Shown here: positions 54,877 to 64,000 of the stretch, one piece after another
Layout of the letters: the number at the start of each line of letters is the position of its first letter
Position numbering within the stretch: the first letter of the stretch is position 1
Source of the DNA: Sphingobium lactosutens DS20
GTDB lineage: Bacteria; Pseudomonadota; Alphaproteobacteria; Sphingomonadales; Sphingomonadaceae
Length of the DNA stretch: 64,000 bases
NCBI RefSeq assembly: GCF_000445105.1
Contig: NZ_ATDP01000097.1
Coordinates: 144,172 to 208,171 of the forward strand
Direction: 5' to 3'
Position numbers and translations under genes: made by a program
The notes under the pieces: generated by a model
The model's input: only the letters and a program-made list of their open reading frames with translations
What the model was told of the DNA's origin: nothing
The model's database searches: none

Positions 54877-56607
54877 TCAGGTCGGTTTGCCCGTCGATCC
54901 TCCGCGCAGCTGCTTGCGCATCACCCGACGCAGCAATGCGGGCGACAGGCGAAACATTATGCGGGCGATCGGCCAGATCTTCGACAGCGCCGTGACCTTG
55001 CCCGAGGGGTGCAAGCCGTCTGCTGCGCAATGCGGGTCGAGCAGGGACTTGATGCGGCGCATGATGTGATTGGCTCCGTCCTTCGCGCCGTAGATGTCAA
55101 CCAGCAGGTTGCCGAGCGCAAATGCCGCAAAGCCGATCGGCTTGCGATCATTGTCTTCCATCGTCTGGATCATGAAGCTCATCGCGTCTGCTGCGGACTC
55201 TACCGTTTCGTTATCGGTAGAAACGATGTTTTCACCCCACAGGTGCCTGCCCTCACTTGGCCAGATCCAGAATTCTTCCGGACTGCCTGCGGCGAAGGTT
55301 TTATACTTGTCCTTATAGGGTGCCATGATCCGCTGGCCGGTGGCGACCATGTCAGGCAATCGCGAAAAGGATTCATAGCCGCCGGCACTGCTCGATACCT
55401 GTCTGGGCCCCGATCGGAACGCGCGCGGGCTGTAGCAGGACGTGATAGAGTTTCGGGCGATAAGGCCGGCTTCCTCGTCGGTGAGGGTAACGAAACGTCC
55501 ACCGGTCTTCTCGACGATGGAGCGGATCACCCGTTCCCGCCATTCCGCCTCGGCGATGCTTTCCGACAAGGCGATGAGCGTCCACGAGATGCGGTTCTCG
55601 TTACGGGCAACCGCGGGCAGGGTGCCAGCGTGGAACTGCTCGCAAAACTCCTGATTGGTTGCGGCGAAGCTCCAGCCCAGCTGATCGGGCGGCAGCCGGG
55701 TGACATATTGAGCCGCGTTCGATTTGAGCAGGTCGTAGGTCGCTGCGGTCGTCTGCTCCCAACTGTCCCAAGCAGGCTGATAGAGCCGCATCGTGTCGGA
55801 GAGCTTGATCCCGTACTGCGGATGCGCTCCAACATGCTCCAGCCGGCCTGGCCCGGCCCAGGGGTGCAGCTTGTAACCGATGCGGGTGAACACGCCCAGG
55901 CCGCCCGCGGCGCCCACCGCGCCGCGCAGCATGCCGCGAAAGCCCGGTCCCGGTCCTTCGCCGGCATGCCATCCGGCATCCGCTCCGGATGAACCGCCGC
56001 GAACGATCTCGCCTTCTGGCGTTACCCATTCCCACGAAAGCAGGTTGCGGACATTATAGCCGGTGTGATTGCCGGTTATGCCGATGCCGCCAAGCGATGT
56101 GGCCGAAGCCAGCGGCGAGTGGGTCCATCCCGCGCCGATCACATGAGGCACCAGCCCGACCTTCAGCGATTCCGCCATCAACTGCTGCGCGGTGACATAG
56201 GGTTCGATCACCGCCATCTGGTTGGCGGCGTCCAGATCGACGATCCTGTTCATCCGCCGCAAGTCGATTGCGACCACGCCTTCGCGGCTGACGCGGTGGA
56301 ACGATGCTGTGCCGGTGCTATGAGCGCGAAAATTCAGGCCGTGACGCAGGCAGGTGCGGACTATGGCCTGCACCTCCTTGGTCGTGGACGGCAGCGTCAC
56401 GGCGACCGGGCGCGGCTGGCCCATCTGGGTGTCGCCGGTCAGGAACGCCCATGAATGGCTCGCAATCACAGCGGGATCATCCGACACGAAACGCGCGCCG
56501 AGAGCGTCGATCAACTCGCGCCTGGCTTCGTGCGAAAGGGCGGTGGATTTCTGCGGCGAAAGCTGAACGCTGTCTGGCGCGCTTTTCAACTTGGATGCAG
56601 CGTTCAT
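54877..56607 (-). CDS. FAD-linked oxidase (PCMH/VAO type)
   Basis: 576 residues. An FAD_binding_4 domain spans about 65-245 (PVAVTLPSTTKEVQAIVRTC, ATSLGGIGITGNHTGYNVRN, LLSWEWVTPEGEIVRGG, GAVGAAGGLGVFTRIGYKLH) and a long C-terminal cap follows. VAO-fold enzymes oxidise alcohols, phenols or hydroxyacids. The next gene upstream in the operon is an Fe-S GlcF/HdrD-like subunit with only a 1-bp gap, then a second FAD oxidase, suggesting one multi-subunit oxidoreductase. The substrate is unknown. Confidence 0.85.
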   Translation of the reverse strand: MNAASKLKSAPDSVQLSPQKSTALSHEARRELIDALGARFVSDDPAVIASHSWAFLTGDTQMGQPRPVAVTLPSTTKEVQAIVRTCLRHGLNFRAHSTGTASFHRVSREGVVAIDLRRMNRIVDLDAANQMAVIEPYVTAQQLMAESLKVGLVPHVIGAGWTHSPLASATSLGGIGITGNHTGYNVRNLLSWEWVTPEGEIVRGGSSGADAGWHAGEGPGPGFRGMLRGAVGAAGGLGVFTRIGYKLHPWAGPGRLEHVGAHPQYGIKLSDTMRLYQPAWDSWEQTTAATYDLLKSNAAQYVTRLPPDQLGWSFAATNQEFCEQFHAGTLPAVARNENRISWTLIALSESIAEAEWRERVIRSIVEKTGGRFVTLTDEEAGLIARNSITSCYSPRAFRSGPRQVSSSAGGYESFSRLPDMVATGQRIMAPYKDKYKTFAAGSPEEFWIWPSEGRHLWGENIVSTDNETVESAADAMSFMIQTMEDNDRKPIGFAAFALGNLLVDIYGAKDGANHIMRRIKSLLDPHCAADGLHPSGKVTALSKIWPIARIMFRLSPALLRRVMRKQLRGGSTGKPT

Positions 56608-56608
56608 G

Positions 56609-57955
56609 TCAGGCTACTCCGTCCAAACCGCCCAGCACACTGGCGGCGATCAACCCGAACACTCCGCTAACCGACTGGGCGCCGCCGTCGAGGTCGCGCA
56701 CTTCTGCAAGATGCCCCTGGCAACCCGCACAGGATGTTGCCAGAATCTCGGCTTCAGTGTGCCCGGCTTCGGCAAGTCTTTCGCGAGCTGCAAACTGGGC
56801 AAATTCGCGATAGGCTGACTTCGCGCCGCCTCCTGCGCCGCAACAGTAAGCGGCGTGACGATTGCGCTCCATCTCGACCAGCTTCAGGCCGGGTATCCGC
56901 TGCAGCAGGCGGCGGGGGGCATCATACAAGCCTTCATTGCCCATCAGGACTTGTCGCGGTCCGTCGGATACCGGAAGGACGTTGAGATCCTTCTTCCAGC
57001 GACGGCTTCCCGGCGTGAATGGCTCACTTAGCCGGCCCAGCTTGCACGGATCGTGATAGGTCACGGCGGCATCGAGGCGTTCGGTCGCTACGAGCCGGCC
57101 GTTCTCAAGCAGCTGGTCGATGAATTCGGTGATGTGGACCAGTGTCGTCGGCGGCGGCGTGATGCCCAGCCGCGGCCAGATGTTGCGCATGCCGGCAAAG
57201 CTGCTGGCTGAACAGGTGACGACAGTGCTGACGCCCGGCCGTGCAATCTTCGCGGCCATGGCGCCTGCCTGTTCCTTCGCCGCATCGGCAAAGCCCAGAT
57301 CAAAGGCCCCTTCGCCAGTCGCGCTTTCCGCCGCACCGAGGGTCGCAAAATCGACCCCCGCCTTTTGCAGCAGGGCGACGATGGCGCGCAGCTCGGCCCA
57401 GGCTTTTTCGTCATAGGCGTTCTCGCAGCCGATGTGCAGCAAGACCGCCGCAGGCTTTATGGACAGGTCCGGAACGTCCAGCCCTTGCGCCCAGAGCGTC
57501 CTGTTTTCGCGCGGCTTGCCATAGGGGTTGCCGGTGCTCCGCAGGTTGGCGAGCGTTGCGCGGTGGGCAGGGAGGGCATGGCCTTCGTCCGCCACATGCT
57601 GGCGCAGCGCATACATCACCGTCAGCGGCTCGACGAGTTCCCCGTTGTTGTTTTTGCACGAAGTATCGCACGCACCGCACATCGTACAGGCGAAGATACT
57701 TTCCAGCGCAGTCTCGCTATAGTCCGCCTCGCCCTCTTTCAGGGCGTGGGCGGTGATCATCTTGCCGCCGCCGCTATAGGCGTGGAAGCCGCCCCATTCG
57801 ATGCTCGGGCAGGCATTGGCAAATCGATAACTCTGGGGCGAGGGCACCCATTTGCAGTGAGAGCAGCGCCAGCAGTGCGAGATATTGCCCACGAAATCGG
57901 CCAGCGCGGTGGTGTCGTCCGGCTCCGGGTTCAACAGCTCGCGATTGTTACTCAT
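56609..57955 (-). CDS. (Fe-S)-binding oxidoreductase subunit, GlcF/HdrD-like
   Basis: 448 residues from ATG 57955, which overlaps the upstream stop. Two N-terminal Cys clusters (HCWRCSHCKWVP with a later NACPS; CTMCGACDTSCKN) would hold [4Fe-4S] centres, and two CCG-type domains follow (TYHDPCKLGRL, AAYCCGAGGGAKS; SCAGCQGHL). It would pass electrons from the flavoprotein partners to quinone or another carrier. Its place between two FAD oxidase genes mirrors glcDEF, though both flavoproteins differ from classic GlcD/GlcE. Confidence 0.86.
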   Translation of the reverse strand: MSNNRELLNPEPDDTTALADFVGNISHCWRCSHCKWVPSPQSYRFANACPSIEWGGFHAYSGGGKMITAHALKEGEADYSETALESIFACTMCGACDTSCKNNNGELVEPLTVMYALRQHVADEGHALPAHRATLANLRSTGNPYGKPRENRTLWAQGLDVPDLSIKPAAVLLHIGCENAYDEKAWAELRAIVALLQKAGVDFATLGAAESATGEGAFDLGFADAAKEQAGAMAAKIARPGVSTVVTCSASSFAGMRNIWPRLGITPPPTTLVHITEFIDQLLENGRLVATERLDAAVTYHDPCKLGRLSEPFTPGSRRWKKDLNVLPVSDGPRQVLMGNEGLYDAPRRLLQRIPGLKLVEMERNRHAAYCCGAGGGAKSAYREFAQFAARERLAEAGHTEAEILATSCAGCQGHLAEVRDLDGGAQSVSGVFGLIAASVLGGLDGVA

Positions 57956-59406
57956 TTCGCACCTCCAAGGCTCTGCGCACCTGGTTGCAGGATGCCATCC
58001 GGATCGAAGAATCCTTTCACGCGCGCGAGCTGATTGGCGATCGCGGGATCGGCGGCGAAGGGCAGTTCCGCCCAAGGGTGATAAGGTCGGCTGAAGAAAC
58101 CACCCGCGCCTGCCAGCGATGCCGCCGCGTCACGGGCAGCACGGTCGCAGTCGCCTTCGTCGGCTCTGGTGGCGATATATGTAAGAGCAAGCTGGGCGGT
58201 CACCCCGTGTACCGTCGGCTGGACATGGATCGCGGCCCGCTCCATATGTCCGGCGGGAAGACTGCCAAGCAACTTTGGCAGTGCGTTCAGCTGGCCAAGG
58301 CACAGCACTTCGCGCCGGATTTCGGCAGCGCCTTCGCAGGGCAATAGCTGTCCGGCTTCCTGACGGATACGAACGTCGCTGGCTACGATGCTACCAAGCC
58401 GATCCGAAATCCGCGCGCCCGCACGATCGCCATCGGATTCCAGATCGGCGATTTGAAACGCCATTGCCTCGTCAGCAAAATAATCTGGCGCGGAAACCTC
58501 GAAATAAAGCACCCATGCAGGCAGGGACTTCGCGATGCGATCAACGTCCTCGGCGGCGCTGGCGAACAGCATCGCCAGTTGCCGGGCGTTGACGAGAAAC
58601 AGCTGGCCGCCGGGACGACGCCGTAGCAGCGCGTAGGCCACATCGATCAGAGGCTCGATGCGTTCGGCTGAAATGAACAGCGGTTGCTCGCGTGCGGGTA
58701 TGCGCTGACAGTAAATTGACGCCCAGGTGACGATGCCCAAAGCGCCCTGTGCGCCCTGCAATACCCGTCCGAAATCGGTGTGGAGCGGCCCGACCCCAAG
58801 TAACGGCCTGTTGCCGCGCTCCAGATTTTCCTCAAGCGTGCCGGGCAGCGCACCGCTGCCGGTATGGAACAGCTTGCCGTCACCCAATATGATCTGCATC
58901 GCGGCGAGAGGATCGGAGGAATCCCAGCTTCGTCCTGGAACGGTGAACGGCTCGCGTTCGAGAAATGCCGCAAGGACGGATTTGGTTGGCCGTGCCACCA
59001 ATGGCCGGAAACTGCGCAAACCGTGTGGGCGTAGCGCTGCGTCCAACTGGGGAAAGGTGACGCCCGGTTCGATCACGGCAAGCGCATCGTTGCCATCGAC
59101 ATGGATGATCCGCCGCATATCGGACAAATCGAGTATGACCGCCTCTTGCGTCGCGACGGTATCGCCGCGACGGCGAGGCCCACCGGAAGAGCTCACCGGT
59201 ACCAGCGGGATTGTGTTCGCGCGCGCCCAAGATATCAGGCTGCGCACCTCCTGCGCGGTCTTGGGGCGGACGATCGCCCGCGGCGCTGCCCCGCGCCGGC
59301 CACTGCTGTCCTGTGCGAAGCCCTGCAGCGCTGCGGGATCGCGCGAAACCGAAACTCCCTTTGGCAATCCGCGCAGTTCGCTGGCCACAGGCGCGCCGTT
59401 CATCAC
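57952..59406 (-). CDS. FAD-binding oxidase (GlcD/GlcE-like)
   Basis: 484 residues. An FAD_binding_4 domain covers about 40-220 (AIVRPKTAQEVRSLISWARA, VSSSGGPRRRGDTVATQEAV, ALAVIEPGVTFPQLDAALRP, GALGIVTWASIYCQ), and the C-terminus ends FFDPDGILQPG, typical of GlcD-like enzymes. It is the first gene of the trio with a stop/start overlap to the Fe-S gene. The divergent TetR gene and a palindrome at 59457-59470 suggest repression of this operon. Confidence 0.85.
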   Translation of the reverse strand: MMNGAPVASELRGLPKGVSVSRDPAALQGFAQDSSGRRGAAPRAIVRPKTAQEVRSLISWARANTIPLVPVSSSGGPRRRGDTVATQEAVILDLSDMRRIIHVDGNDALAVIEPGVTFPQLDAALRPHGLRSFRPLVARPTKSVLAAFLEREPFTVPGRSWDSSDPLAAMQIILGDGKLFHTGSGALPGTLEENLERGNRPLLGVGPLHTDFGRVLQGAQGALGIVTWASIYCQRIPAREQPLFISAERIEPLIDVAYALLRRRPGGQLFLVNARQLAMLFASAAEDVDRIAKSLPAWVLYFEVSAPDYFADEAMAFQIADLESDGDRAGARISDRLGSIVASDVRIRQEAGQLLPCEGAAEIRREVLCLGQLNALPKLLGSLPAGHMERAAIHVQPTVHGVTAQLALTYIATRADEGDCDRAARDAAASLAGAGGFFSRPYHPWAELPFAADPAIANQLARVKGFFDPDGILQPGAQSLGGAK

Positions 59407-59456
59407 AGTATCTCTCCAGATCCGATGTCCCGCTCCGCGTTTCCCGCAGTGCTTAC

Positions 59457-59470
59457 ACTACAGGTGTAGT
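59457..59470. promoter_or_regulatory. Palindrome in the TetR/FAD-oxidase divergent promoter
   Basis: ACTACA-GG-TGTAGT is a perfect 6-bp dyad, 51 bp before the FAD-oxidase start and 83 bp before the TetR start. Its position makes it a likely operator for the adjacent TetR protein (inference). Confidence 0.5.
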
Positions 59471-59552
59471 AGATGTTGGATTGTGAAGTCAAGATGCTCT
59501 ATGGCAATTGCGGTCCGACCCGGCGCGGGTGGGCGTGGGAGGTAACAAGCCG

Positions 59553-60173
59553 TTGAGTTTACAGGATCGTTCCGAGCGAACCTCGCGTCGCCAGGAGGTT
59601 GTGGAAGCGGGCATGCTGGTGCTTGCGCAGTCGGGCTCGCGCGGGTTGACCCATCGCGAGGTCGACCGGCTCGCCGGATTGCCTCTCGGGTCCACGTCCA
59701 ACTATTATCGCAAGCGGATCGACCTGCTGGTTGCGGTCGGCGCGCAGGTCATGGCACTGGACTTGGCGGACACCCGTGAGTTGAAGGAGCGGCTAGCCGC
59801 CGATGGGCCGGTGACCAACGGCTCGGTGGCGCGACATGTGCGTCAGATGGTGCAGCATTGGTCTAGCCCCTCTCAGCGTATGCGGGGCTTGGCCCGGGTT
59901 GAAATCCTCGTCGAGATGATCCGAAGCCGGGAGTTACGCGAAGCCGTCAGTGGACTGACAGCGCAGGCGGCGGAGAGCTTCAGTTCGATTTTCAGTCAGC
60001 TTGGATCGCCGCATCCGTTCCTGTCGGCGGAACTATTTTTGCGCCTGTTGACCAGCATAGATCTTCTGATCCTGTCTGATCTTCATCGGGAGGGCCGGGA
60101 TACGATGATCGCCAGTCTGGTGATCGACTGGATTGAACTGGCCTTGAGCGCTGCTTCCCTGAAAGATCGATGA
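59553..60173 (+). CDS. TetR-family transcriptional regulator
   Basis: 206 residues from TTG 59553, which has GGGAGG 10 nt upstream; GTG 59529 and TTG 59508 are in-frame alternatives without good ribosome sites. HTH: RQEVVEAGMLVLAQSGSRGL, HREVDRLAGLPLGSTSNYYR, followed by a helical effector domain. It is divergent from the FAD/Fe-S operon and probably represses it through the palindrome between them. Confidence 0.83.
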   Translation: MSLQDRSERTSRRQEVVEAGMLVLAQSGSRGLTHREVDRLAGLPLGSTSNYYRKRIDLLVAVGAQVMALDLADTRELKERLAADGPVTNGSVARHVRQMVQHWSSPSQRMRGLARVEILVEMIRSRELREAVSGLTAQAAESFSSIFSQLGSPHPFLSAELFLRLLTSIDLLILSDLHREGRDTMIASLVIDWIELALSAASLKDR

Positions 60174-60194
60174 AGGCGGCACTGGACAGCAAAG

Positions 60195-60932
60195 CTATGC
60201 CCCGTGGAGGGCGTCGGTACAGATGATCGTATCGATCAGCTCCGCGAGCTGCTCGGGGGCAGAGAAAAACGGCGAGTGATCGGTATCGATAGGAATAATC
60301 GGCTCGCATTGAGCAGCACGCGCCATGGCTTCCTGCGCTGCGGGCGGGATGAGGTCGTCTTTCGTGGTGCGAATATAGGCTTTTGGCACTGAACCGAAGC
60401 ATGCCTCGGTCAGGCTCAGCGGTGTCGTGCTCGGCAAGAGCGGTTCGGGGCGGAGGTGCGCCGCCTGTGCATCCGCCTGCTCCTGATCAATCTGGCTGTA
60501 GAATATGCCTCTGGCGCCGCCCCCGGCAAAGGTGGCGACACGGCCATCCGGTGACACTTCGAAAGGCATTTGGGTCATCGGCCCCATCGCCGAGATTGCT
60601 CCGAACAGCGATTGACCCGACGGGATGATGAAGGCGGCCACATAGACCAGGCGGCTTATCCGGTCGGGGACCAGCTCCGCCGCTGCGGAAATGACGATGC
60701 CGCCCCGGCTGTGGCCGACGACGATGACCGGCTCCGGAACGGCTCGGCACAGATCGGCGACGAATTCGGCCCAGGTCGCCAGATCGACATCAGCGGGATT
60801 CAGTCCGTCCTGGCCGGTCCCGGGAAGGTCCGGTGCGAAGACGACATGCCCTGCCGCTTCCAGCAAGGGGACGACGCGGTTCCAGCATTGGCCGGAATGG
60901 AAAGCGCTCGGAATCAGTATGATATGTGCCAT
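60195..60932 (-). CDS. Alpha/beta hydrolase (methylesterase/EstC-like)
   Basis: 245 residues from ATG 60932. It starts HIILIPSAFHSGQCWNRVVP, with the nucleophile in VIVVGHSRGGIVISAAA and the catalytic His in PIDTDHSPFFSAPEQLAEL. The family includes plant-type methylesterases and bacterial esterases such as EstC. It follows the 3-hydroxyacyl-CoA dehydrogenase fragment by 10 bp on the same strand, so both belonged to one operon. Convergent with the TetR gene. Confidence 0.84.
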   Translation of the reverse strand: MAHIILIPSAFHSGQCWNRVVPLLEAAGHVVFAPDLPGTGQDGLNPADVDLATWAEFVADLCRAVPEPVIVVGHSRGGIVISAAAELVPDRISRLVYVAAFIIPSGQSLFGAISAMGPMTQMPFEVSPDGRVATFAGGGARGIFYSQIDQEQADAQAAHLRPEPLLPSTTPLSLTEACFGSVPKAYIRTTKDDLIPPAAQEAMARAAQCEPIIPIDTDHSPFFSAPEQLAELIDTIICTDALHGA

Positions 60933-60942
60933 GCCTGCTGGC

Positions 60943-61509
60943 CTATCCCGCCGACGCGGGTTCCTCGGCGGTCCGGTGGAGATCGGCAAATCCCTGTCCG
61001 CGCTCCGCCATTTCGACGAGGAGCGGGGCCGGCTCGAAATGATCTCCATGTGCAGCCTTGAGTTCGCGCAGCCGTGTGACGATCGCGTGCGCTCCGAGAC
61101 GGTCCGCGAACCAGGTGATCCCGCCCCTGTCACGGGGCCAGCCGAAGCCTGCATTCCAGACCAGATCGATATCGCTCGGCCGGTCGACGATATTCTCCGC
61201 AAGAATTTTCGCGGCTTCGTTGATCATCGGCAGGACCATGCGGTCGGTGATTTCTGCCGCATCAGGATCGGTGCGTGCCACCCCGCCGGTCTGGCGCGCG
61301 GAATCGATAATGGCCTCGACCTCGGGATCGGGCAGGGGCCTGCGATCTCCCGCCTCGTAGCGGTAATAGCCACGGCCTGACTGGAGGCCGAGCCGCCCCT
61401 GTTCATAAAGCGCGTCACCGATCGGATCGATCGCGCCGCTGGCCTGACGCAGCCGCCAGGTGAGCTCTATGCCGCCAGCCATGTCCTGCAGGGTGAAAGG
61501 ACCCATGGG
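60943..61509 (-). pseudogene. 3-hydroxyacyl-CoA dehydrogenase, C-terminal fragment cut by IS21
   Basis: About 189 residues remain, from MGPFTLQDMAGGIELTWRLR through GLQSGRGYYRYEAGDRRPLP and the second 3HCDH_C domain (DRMVLPMINEAAKILAENIV, DIDLVWNAGFGWP). This corresponds to the C-terminal domain of FadB/FadJ-type enzymes. The frame runs into the IS21 left end at 61510; the NAD-binding and any enoyl-CoA hydratase parts would lie beyond 64000. Without its own start it is not expected to be functional. Confidence 0.85.
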
Positions 61510-61612
61510 TGTTGATTTCCACTGAGAAGTGACCCGGGTAGGGCGTAAATTTCCACTGAGAATTGACCCATGTTGAACTCGTCCCTGGCTTTGACAAGCG
61601 AGGGTATATGGA

Positions 61613-63145
61613 GTGTTGGACATGGCGTTATTGAGCGTTATCCGGCGCTGGCATTTTCGCGATCATCTACCGATCCGGGAGATAGCGCGGCGCACCGGAC
61701 TATCACGCAACACGATCCGCAAATATTTGCGGTCCGAGACGATCGATCCGCGGTTCAAGGTGCCTGATCGACCAAGCAAACTGGACCCATTTGCTGAGCA
61801 TCTGGCGGCCTGGCTGCGGCGCGATATGGGCCGATCGCGCAAGCAGAAGCGCACGATCAAGCAGTTTCACGCCGATTTGGTGAGCCTGGGTTATGAAGGA
61901 TCCTACAACCGGGTTGCCGCTTTTGCTCGGGACTGGCGCGAAGATTATCGGCGCCAGCAACAGATTGGCGGGCGTGGGACATTCGTGCCCCTGTCGTTCG
62001 CGCCGGGGGAAGCTTTCCAGTTTGATTGGAGTGAGGACTGGGCAATCATCGCCGGGGTTCGGACCAAGCTGCAGGTCGCGCATTTCAAGCTCAGTTACAG
62101 CCGGGCATTCATCGTGCGCGCCTACCTGCTGCAAACCCATGAGATGCTGTTCGACGCCCATAATCACGCCTTCCGCGTGCTGGGCGGCGTGCCGCGCCGG
62201 GGTATCTATGACAATATGCGCACGGCCGTCGACAAGGTCGGGCGTGGCAAGGAACGCACCGTCAACGCACGCTTCCTGACGATGGTCAGCCACTATCTGT
62301 TCGAAGCTGAGTTCTGTAACCCGGCTGCGGGATGGGAAAAGGGGCAGGTCGAGAAGAATGTCCAGGATGCGCGGCACCGTCTGTGGCAACCCACGCCGCA
62401 GGTCGAAAGCCTTGATGCGCTGAACCTGTGGCTGGAGGAGCGCTGCAAGGCGTTATGGGAGGACATCCCTCACGGGATCGAACCCGGATCGGTTGCCAAT
62501 GCCTGGGCCGATGAATCTGAGTGTCTGATGGTTGCGGGCAGGCCCTTCGATGGTTTTGTGGAATATCGCAAACGGGTATCGCCGACGTGCCTCATCCACT
62601 TTGAGCGCAATCGCTACAGCGTACCGGCCTCTTTCGCCAATCGCACTGTCAGCCTGCGCGTCTATCCTGATCGCTTCCAGGTCGTCGCCGAGGGGCAGCC
62701 AATCTGCGCACATCAGCGCATCATCAACCGCTCTCACGACGGTCCAGGTCATACGGTTTATGACTGGCGCCATTATCTGGCGGTCGTGCAGCGCAAGCCC
62801 GGCGCCCTGCGCAACGGTGCGCCCTTCCTTGAGCTACCCGATGCGTTCCAGCGTCTGCAGCGACATCTGTTGCGCAATCCCGGCGGCGACAGGGAAATGG
62901 TCGAAATACTGGCGCTGGTTCTTCATCATGATGAGCAACTGGTGCTGACGGCGGTCACCATGGCGCTGGAGGCTGGCGTTCCGACCAAGACCCATATCCT
63001 CAATCTGCTCTATAGGCTGGTCGACGGAAAACCGATCTCCACGCCGCCGGTGACGGCGCCCCAGGCGCTCAAGCTGGTCAGCGAACCGATGGCCAATGTC
63101 GAACGCTATGATGATCTGCGCAAGGAGAAGCGTCATGCGTCATGA
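61613..63145 (+). CDS. istA: IS21 transposase IstA
   Basis: 510 residues. An N-terminal HTH ([20 protein letters not shown]), an rve integrase core with [14 protein letters not shown] and [16 protein letters not shown], and a C-terminal Mu-type domain. The stop overlaps istB by 11 bp. It catalyses DNA strand transfer in IS21 transposition. Confidence 0.94.
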   Translation: MLDMALLSVIRRWHFRDHLPIREIARRTGLSRNTIRKYLRSETIDPRFKVPDRPSKLDPFAEHLAAWLRRDMGRSRKQKRTIKQFHADLVSLGYEGSYNRVAAFARDWREDYRRQQQIGGRGTFVPLSFAPGEAFQFDWSEDWAIIAGVRTKLQVAHFKLSYSRAFIVRAYLLQTHEMLFDAHNHAFRVLGGVPRRGIYDNMRTAVDKVGRGKERTVNARFLTMVSHYLFEAEFCNPAAGWEKGQVEKNVQDARHRLWQPTPQVESLDALNLWLEERCKALWEDIPHGIEPGSVANAWADESECLMVAGRPFDGFVEYRKRVSPTCLIHFERNRYSVPASFANRTVSLRVYPDRFQVVAEGQPICAHQRIINRSHDGPGHTVYDWRHYLAVVQRKPGALRNGAPFLELPDAFQRLQRHLLRNPGGDREMVEILALVLHHDEQLVLTAVTMALEAGVPTKTHILNLLYRLVDGKPISTPPVTAPQALKLVSEPMANVERYDDLRKEKRHAS

Positions 63146-63941
63146 CCCTGCCAGCGGCGCCATCGTCGTCATGCTCCGCAGCCTCAAGATGCATGGCATG
63201 GCGCAGGCCGTCACCGATCTCATGGAACAGGGATCTCCAGCGTTCGAAGCCGCCATCCCGATCCTCTCCCAGTTACTCAAAGCCGAGACAGCAGAACGGG
63301 AGGTTCGGTCTGTGGCCTATCAGCTCAAGATCGCGCGCTTCCCTGTCTATCGCGATCTGGCCGGCTTCGACTTTACCAGTAGCGAGGTCAATGAAGCTCT
63401 GGTGCGTCAGTTGCATCGCTGCGACTTCATCGACATCGCCGACAATATCGTGCTGGTCGGCGGTCCTGGCACCGGCAAGAGCCATGTGGCAACGGCGCTG
63501 GGCATCCAGGCCATCGAACATCATCGAAAGCGCGTCCGCTTCTTCTCGACGGTCGAACTGGTCAATGCGCTCGAGCAGGAAAAAGCACAGGGCAAGGCCG
63601 GTCAGATCGCCAATCGCCTCCTGCACTCCGATCTCGTTATCCTGGATGAGCTTGGATATCTGCCGTTCAGTGCTTCAGGTGGCGCGCTGCTCTTCCACCT
63701 GCTGAGCAAACTCTACGAGCGCACCAGCGTCATCATCACCACAAACCTGAGCTTCAGCGAATGGGCCACCGTGTTCGGCGACGCCAAAATGACCACGGCG
63801 CTCCTCGATCGGCTTACCCATCACTGCCACATCCTGGAGACCGGCAACGATAGCTTCCGCTTCAAAAACAGCTCTGCCAAGCAGGCCAGAACCCAAAAGA
63901 GAAAACCACGGGTTGACCCACCCGTGACACCCGAAACATAA
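63135..63941 (+). CDS. istB: IS21 helper ATPase IstB
   Basis: 268 residues from ATG 63135, with AAGGAG upstream inside istA. AAA+ DnaC-like ATPase: Walker [18 protein letters not shown], Walker [15 protein letters not shown], sensor [14 protein letters not shown]. It stimulates IstA and directs target choice. Confidence 0.94.
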   Translation: MRHDPASGAIVVMLRSLKMHGMAQAVTDLMEQGSPAFEAAIPILSQLLKAETAEREVRSVAYQLKIARFPVYRDLAGFDFTSSEVNEALVRQLHRCDFIDIADNIVLVGGPGTGKSHVATALGIQAIEHHRKRVRFFSTVELVNALEQEKAQGKAGQIANRLLHSDLVILDELGYLPFSASGGALLFHLLSKLYERTSVIITTNLSFSEWATVFGDAKMTTALLDRLTHHCHILETGNDSFRFKNSSAKQARTQKRKPRVDPPVTPET

Positions 63942-64000
63942 TCCGCAGACGGGTCACTTCTCGATGGAAAACCCGGGTCACTTCTCAGTGGAAATCAACA

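Larger units (their letters stand above)
61510..64000 (+). mobile_element. IS21-family insertion sequence, complete
   Basis: A 2491-bp element. The left end starting TGTTGATTTCCACTGAGA is matched by the exact reverse complement at 63971-64000, about 30 bp perfect. Both ends carry a second, inner copy of the TTTCCA...GACCC repeat (61550-61571 left; 63950-63970 right), the multiple terminal repeats typical of IS21. The right repeat ends on the last base of the window, so a target duplication cannot be checked. Confidence 0.9.

Noticed and set aside
1..64000. CRISPR array, prophage or integrase-linked island at the tRNA
   Set aside because: No regularly spaced repeats, no phage structural genes, and no integrase or repeated tRNA 3' end near 51228.

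Overview
The window looks like chromosomal DNA of a sphingomonad (Sphingobium/Novosphingobium-like alphaproteobacterium). The signs are high GC with alphaproteobacterial codon use, several large TonB-dependent receptors, VanA-type Rieske oxygenases and other aromatic-catabolism genes, a DUF2093 protein and SPOR/TPR proteins. This assignment is an inference from gene content.

Layout. (1) 1-11.4 kb is housekeeping-like: the 3' part of a GT4 glycosyltransferase, a nitronate monooxygenase, DUF2093, purU, an astD-DUF1338 pair divergent from a LysR regulator, and a compact block of two SPOR/TPR envelope proteins around a ParA ATPase and a ribbon-helix-helix-like protein. (2) 11.6-26.3 kb is an aromatic-catabolism island, mostly on the minus strand: a TonB receptor, three VanA-type Rieske oxygenases, a BKACE (DUF849) enzyme, an FAH-family hydrolase, an alpha/beta hydrolase, a SnoaL-like protein, a thioesterase, a class III extradiol dioxygenase, a TetR regulator and a second TonB receptor. 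Two identical IS3-family (IS407-like) copies cut it. One splits the thioesterase with a 4-bp target duplication; the other truncates the second receptor and has no target duplication. A dyad ATGAC-N5-GTC(A/G)(T/A) occurs before three of its transcription units. (3) 27.8-34.7 kb holds a Crp/Fnr regulator, a pncC-nadE NAD-salvage pair and a stress-like operon (SRPBCC, Zn-alcohol dehydrogenase, DUF4142 lipoprotein, SDR, small hydrophilic protein).

(4) 34.9-46 kb is a complete assimilatory nitrate block: nasT and nasS; narK with an outer-membrane porin; then nirB-nirD-nasA-cobA. Both narK and nirB are preceded by leaders with hexaloop hairpins followed by a strong intrinsic terminator, the expected target architecture of the ANTAR antiterminator NasT. 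A decayed moeA relic and a frameshifted IS1182-family element follow. (5) 48.4-51.3 kb: a ZnuD-like TonB receptor under a Zur-box-like site, then tRNA-Asn(GUU). (6) 51.4-64 kb: a threonine dehydratase, a chimeric acyl-CoA-ligase/aldehyde-dehydrogenase ORF, an NmrA-like gene with an in-frame stop, a FAD / Fe-S / FAD oxidoreductase trio, a TetR regulator with a palindrome, an alpha/beta hydrolase, and a 3-hydroxyacyl-CoA dehydrogenase truncated by an IS21 element whose right inverted repeat ends exactly at base 64000.

The nitrate block forms a coherent pathway: outer-membrane passage, inner-membrane transport, nitrate to nitrite to ammonium, and siroheme supply. The catabolic regions mix a plausible demethylation, ring cleavage and side-chain processing route with many broken genes. 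Three of the frame breaks lie in C or G homopolymer runs, so each could be real decay or a sequencing error.
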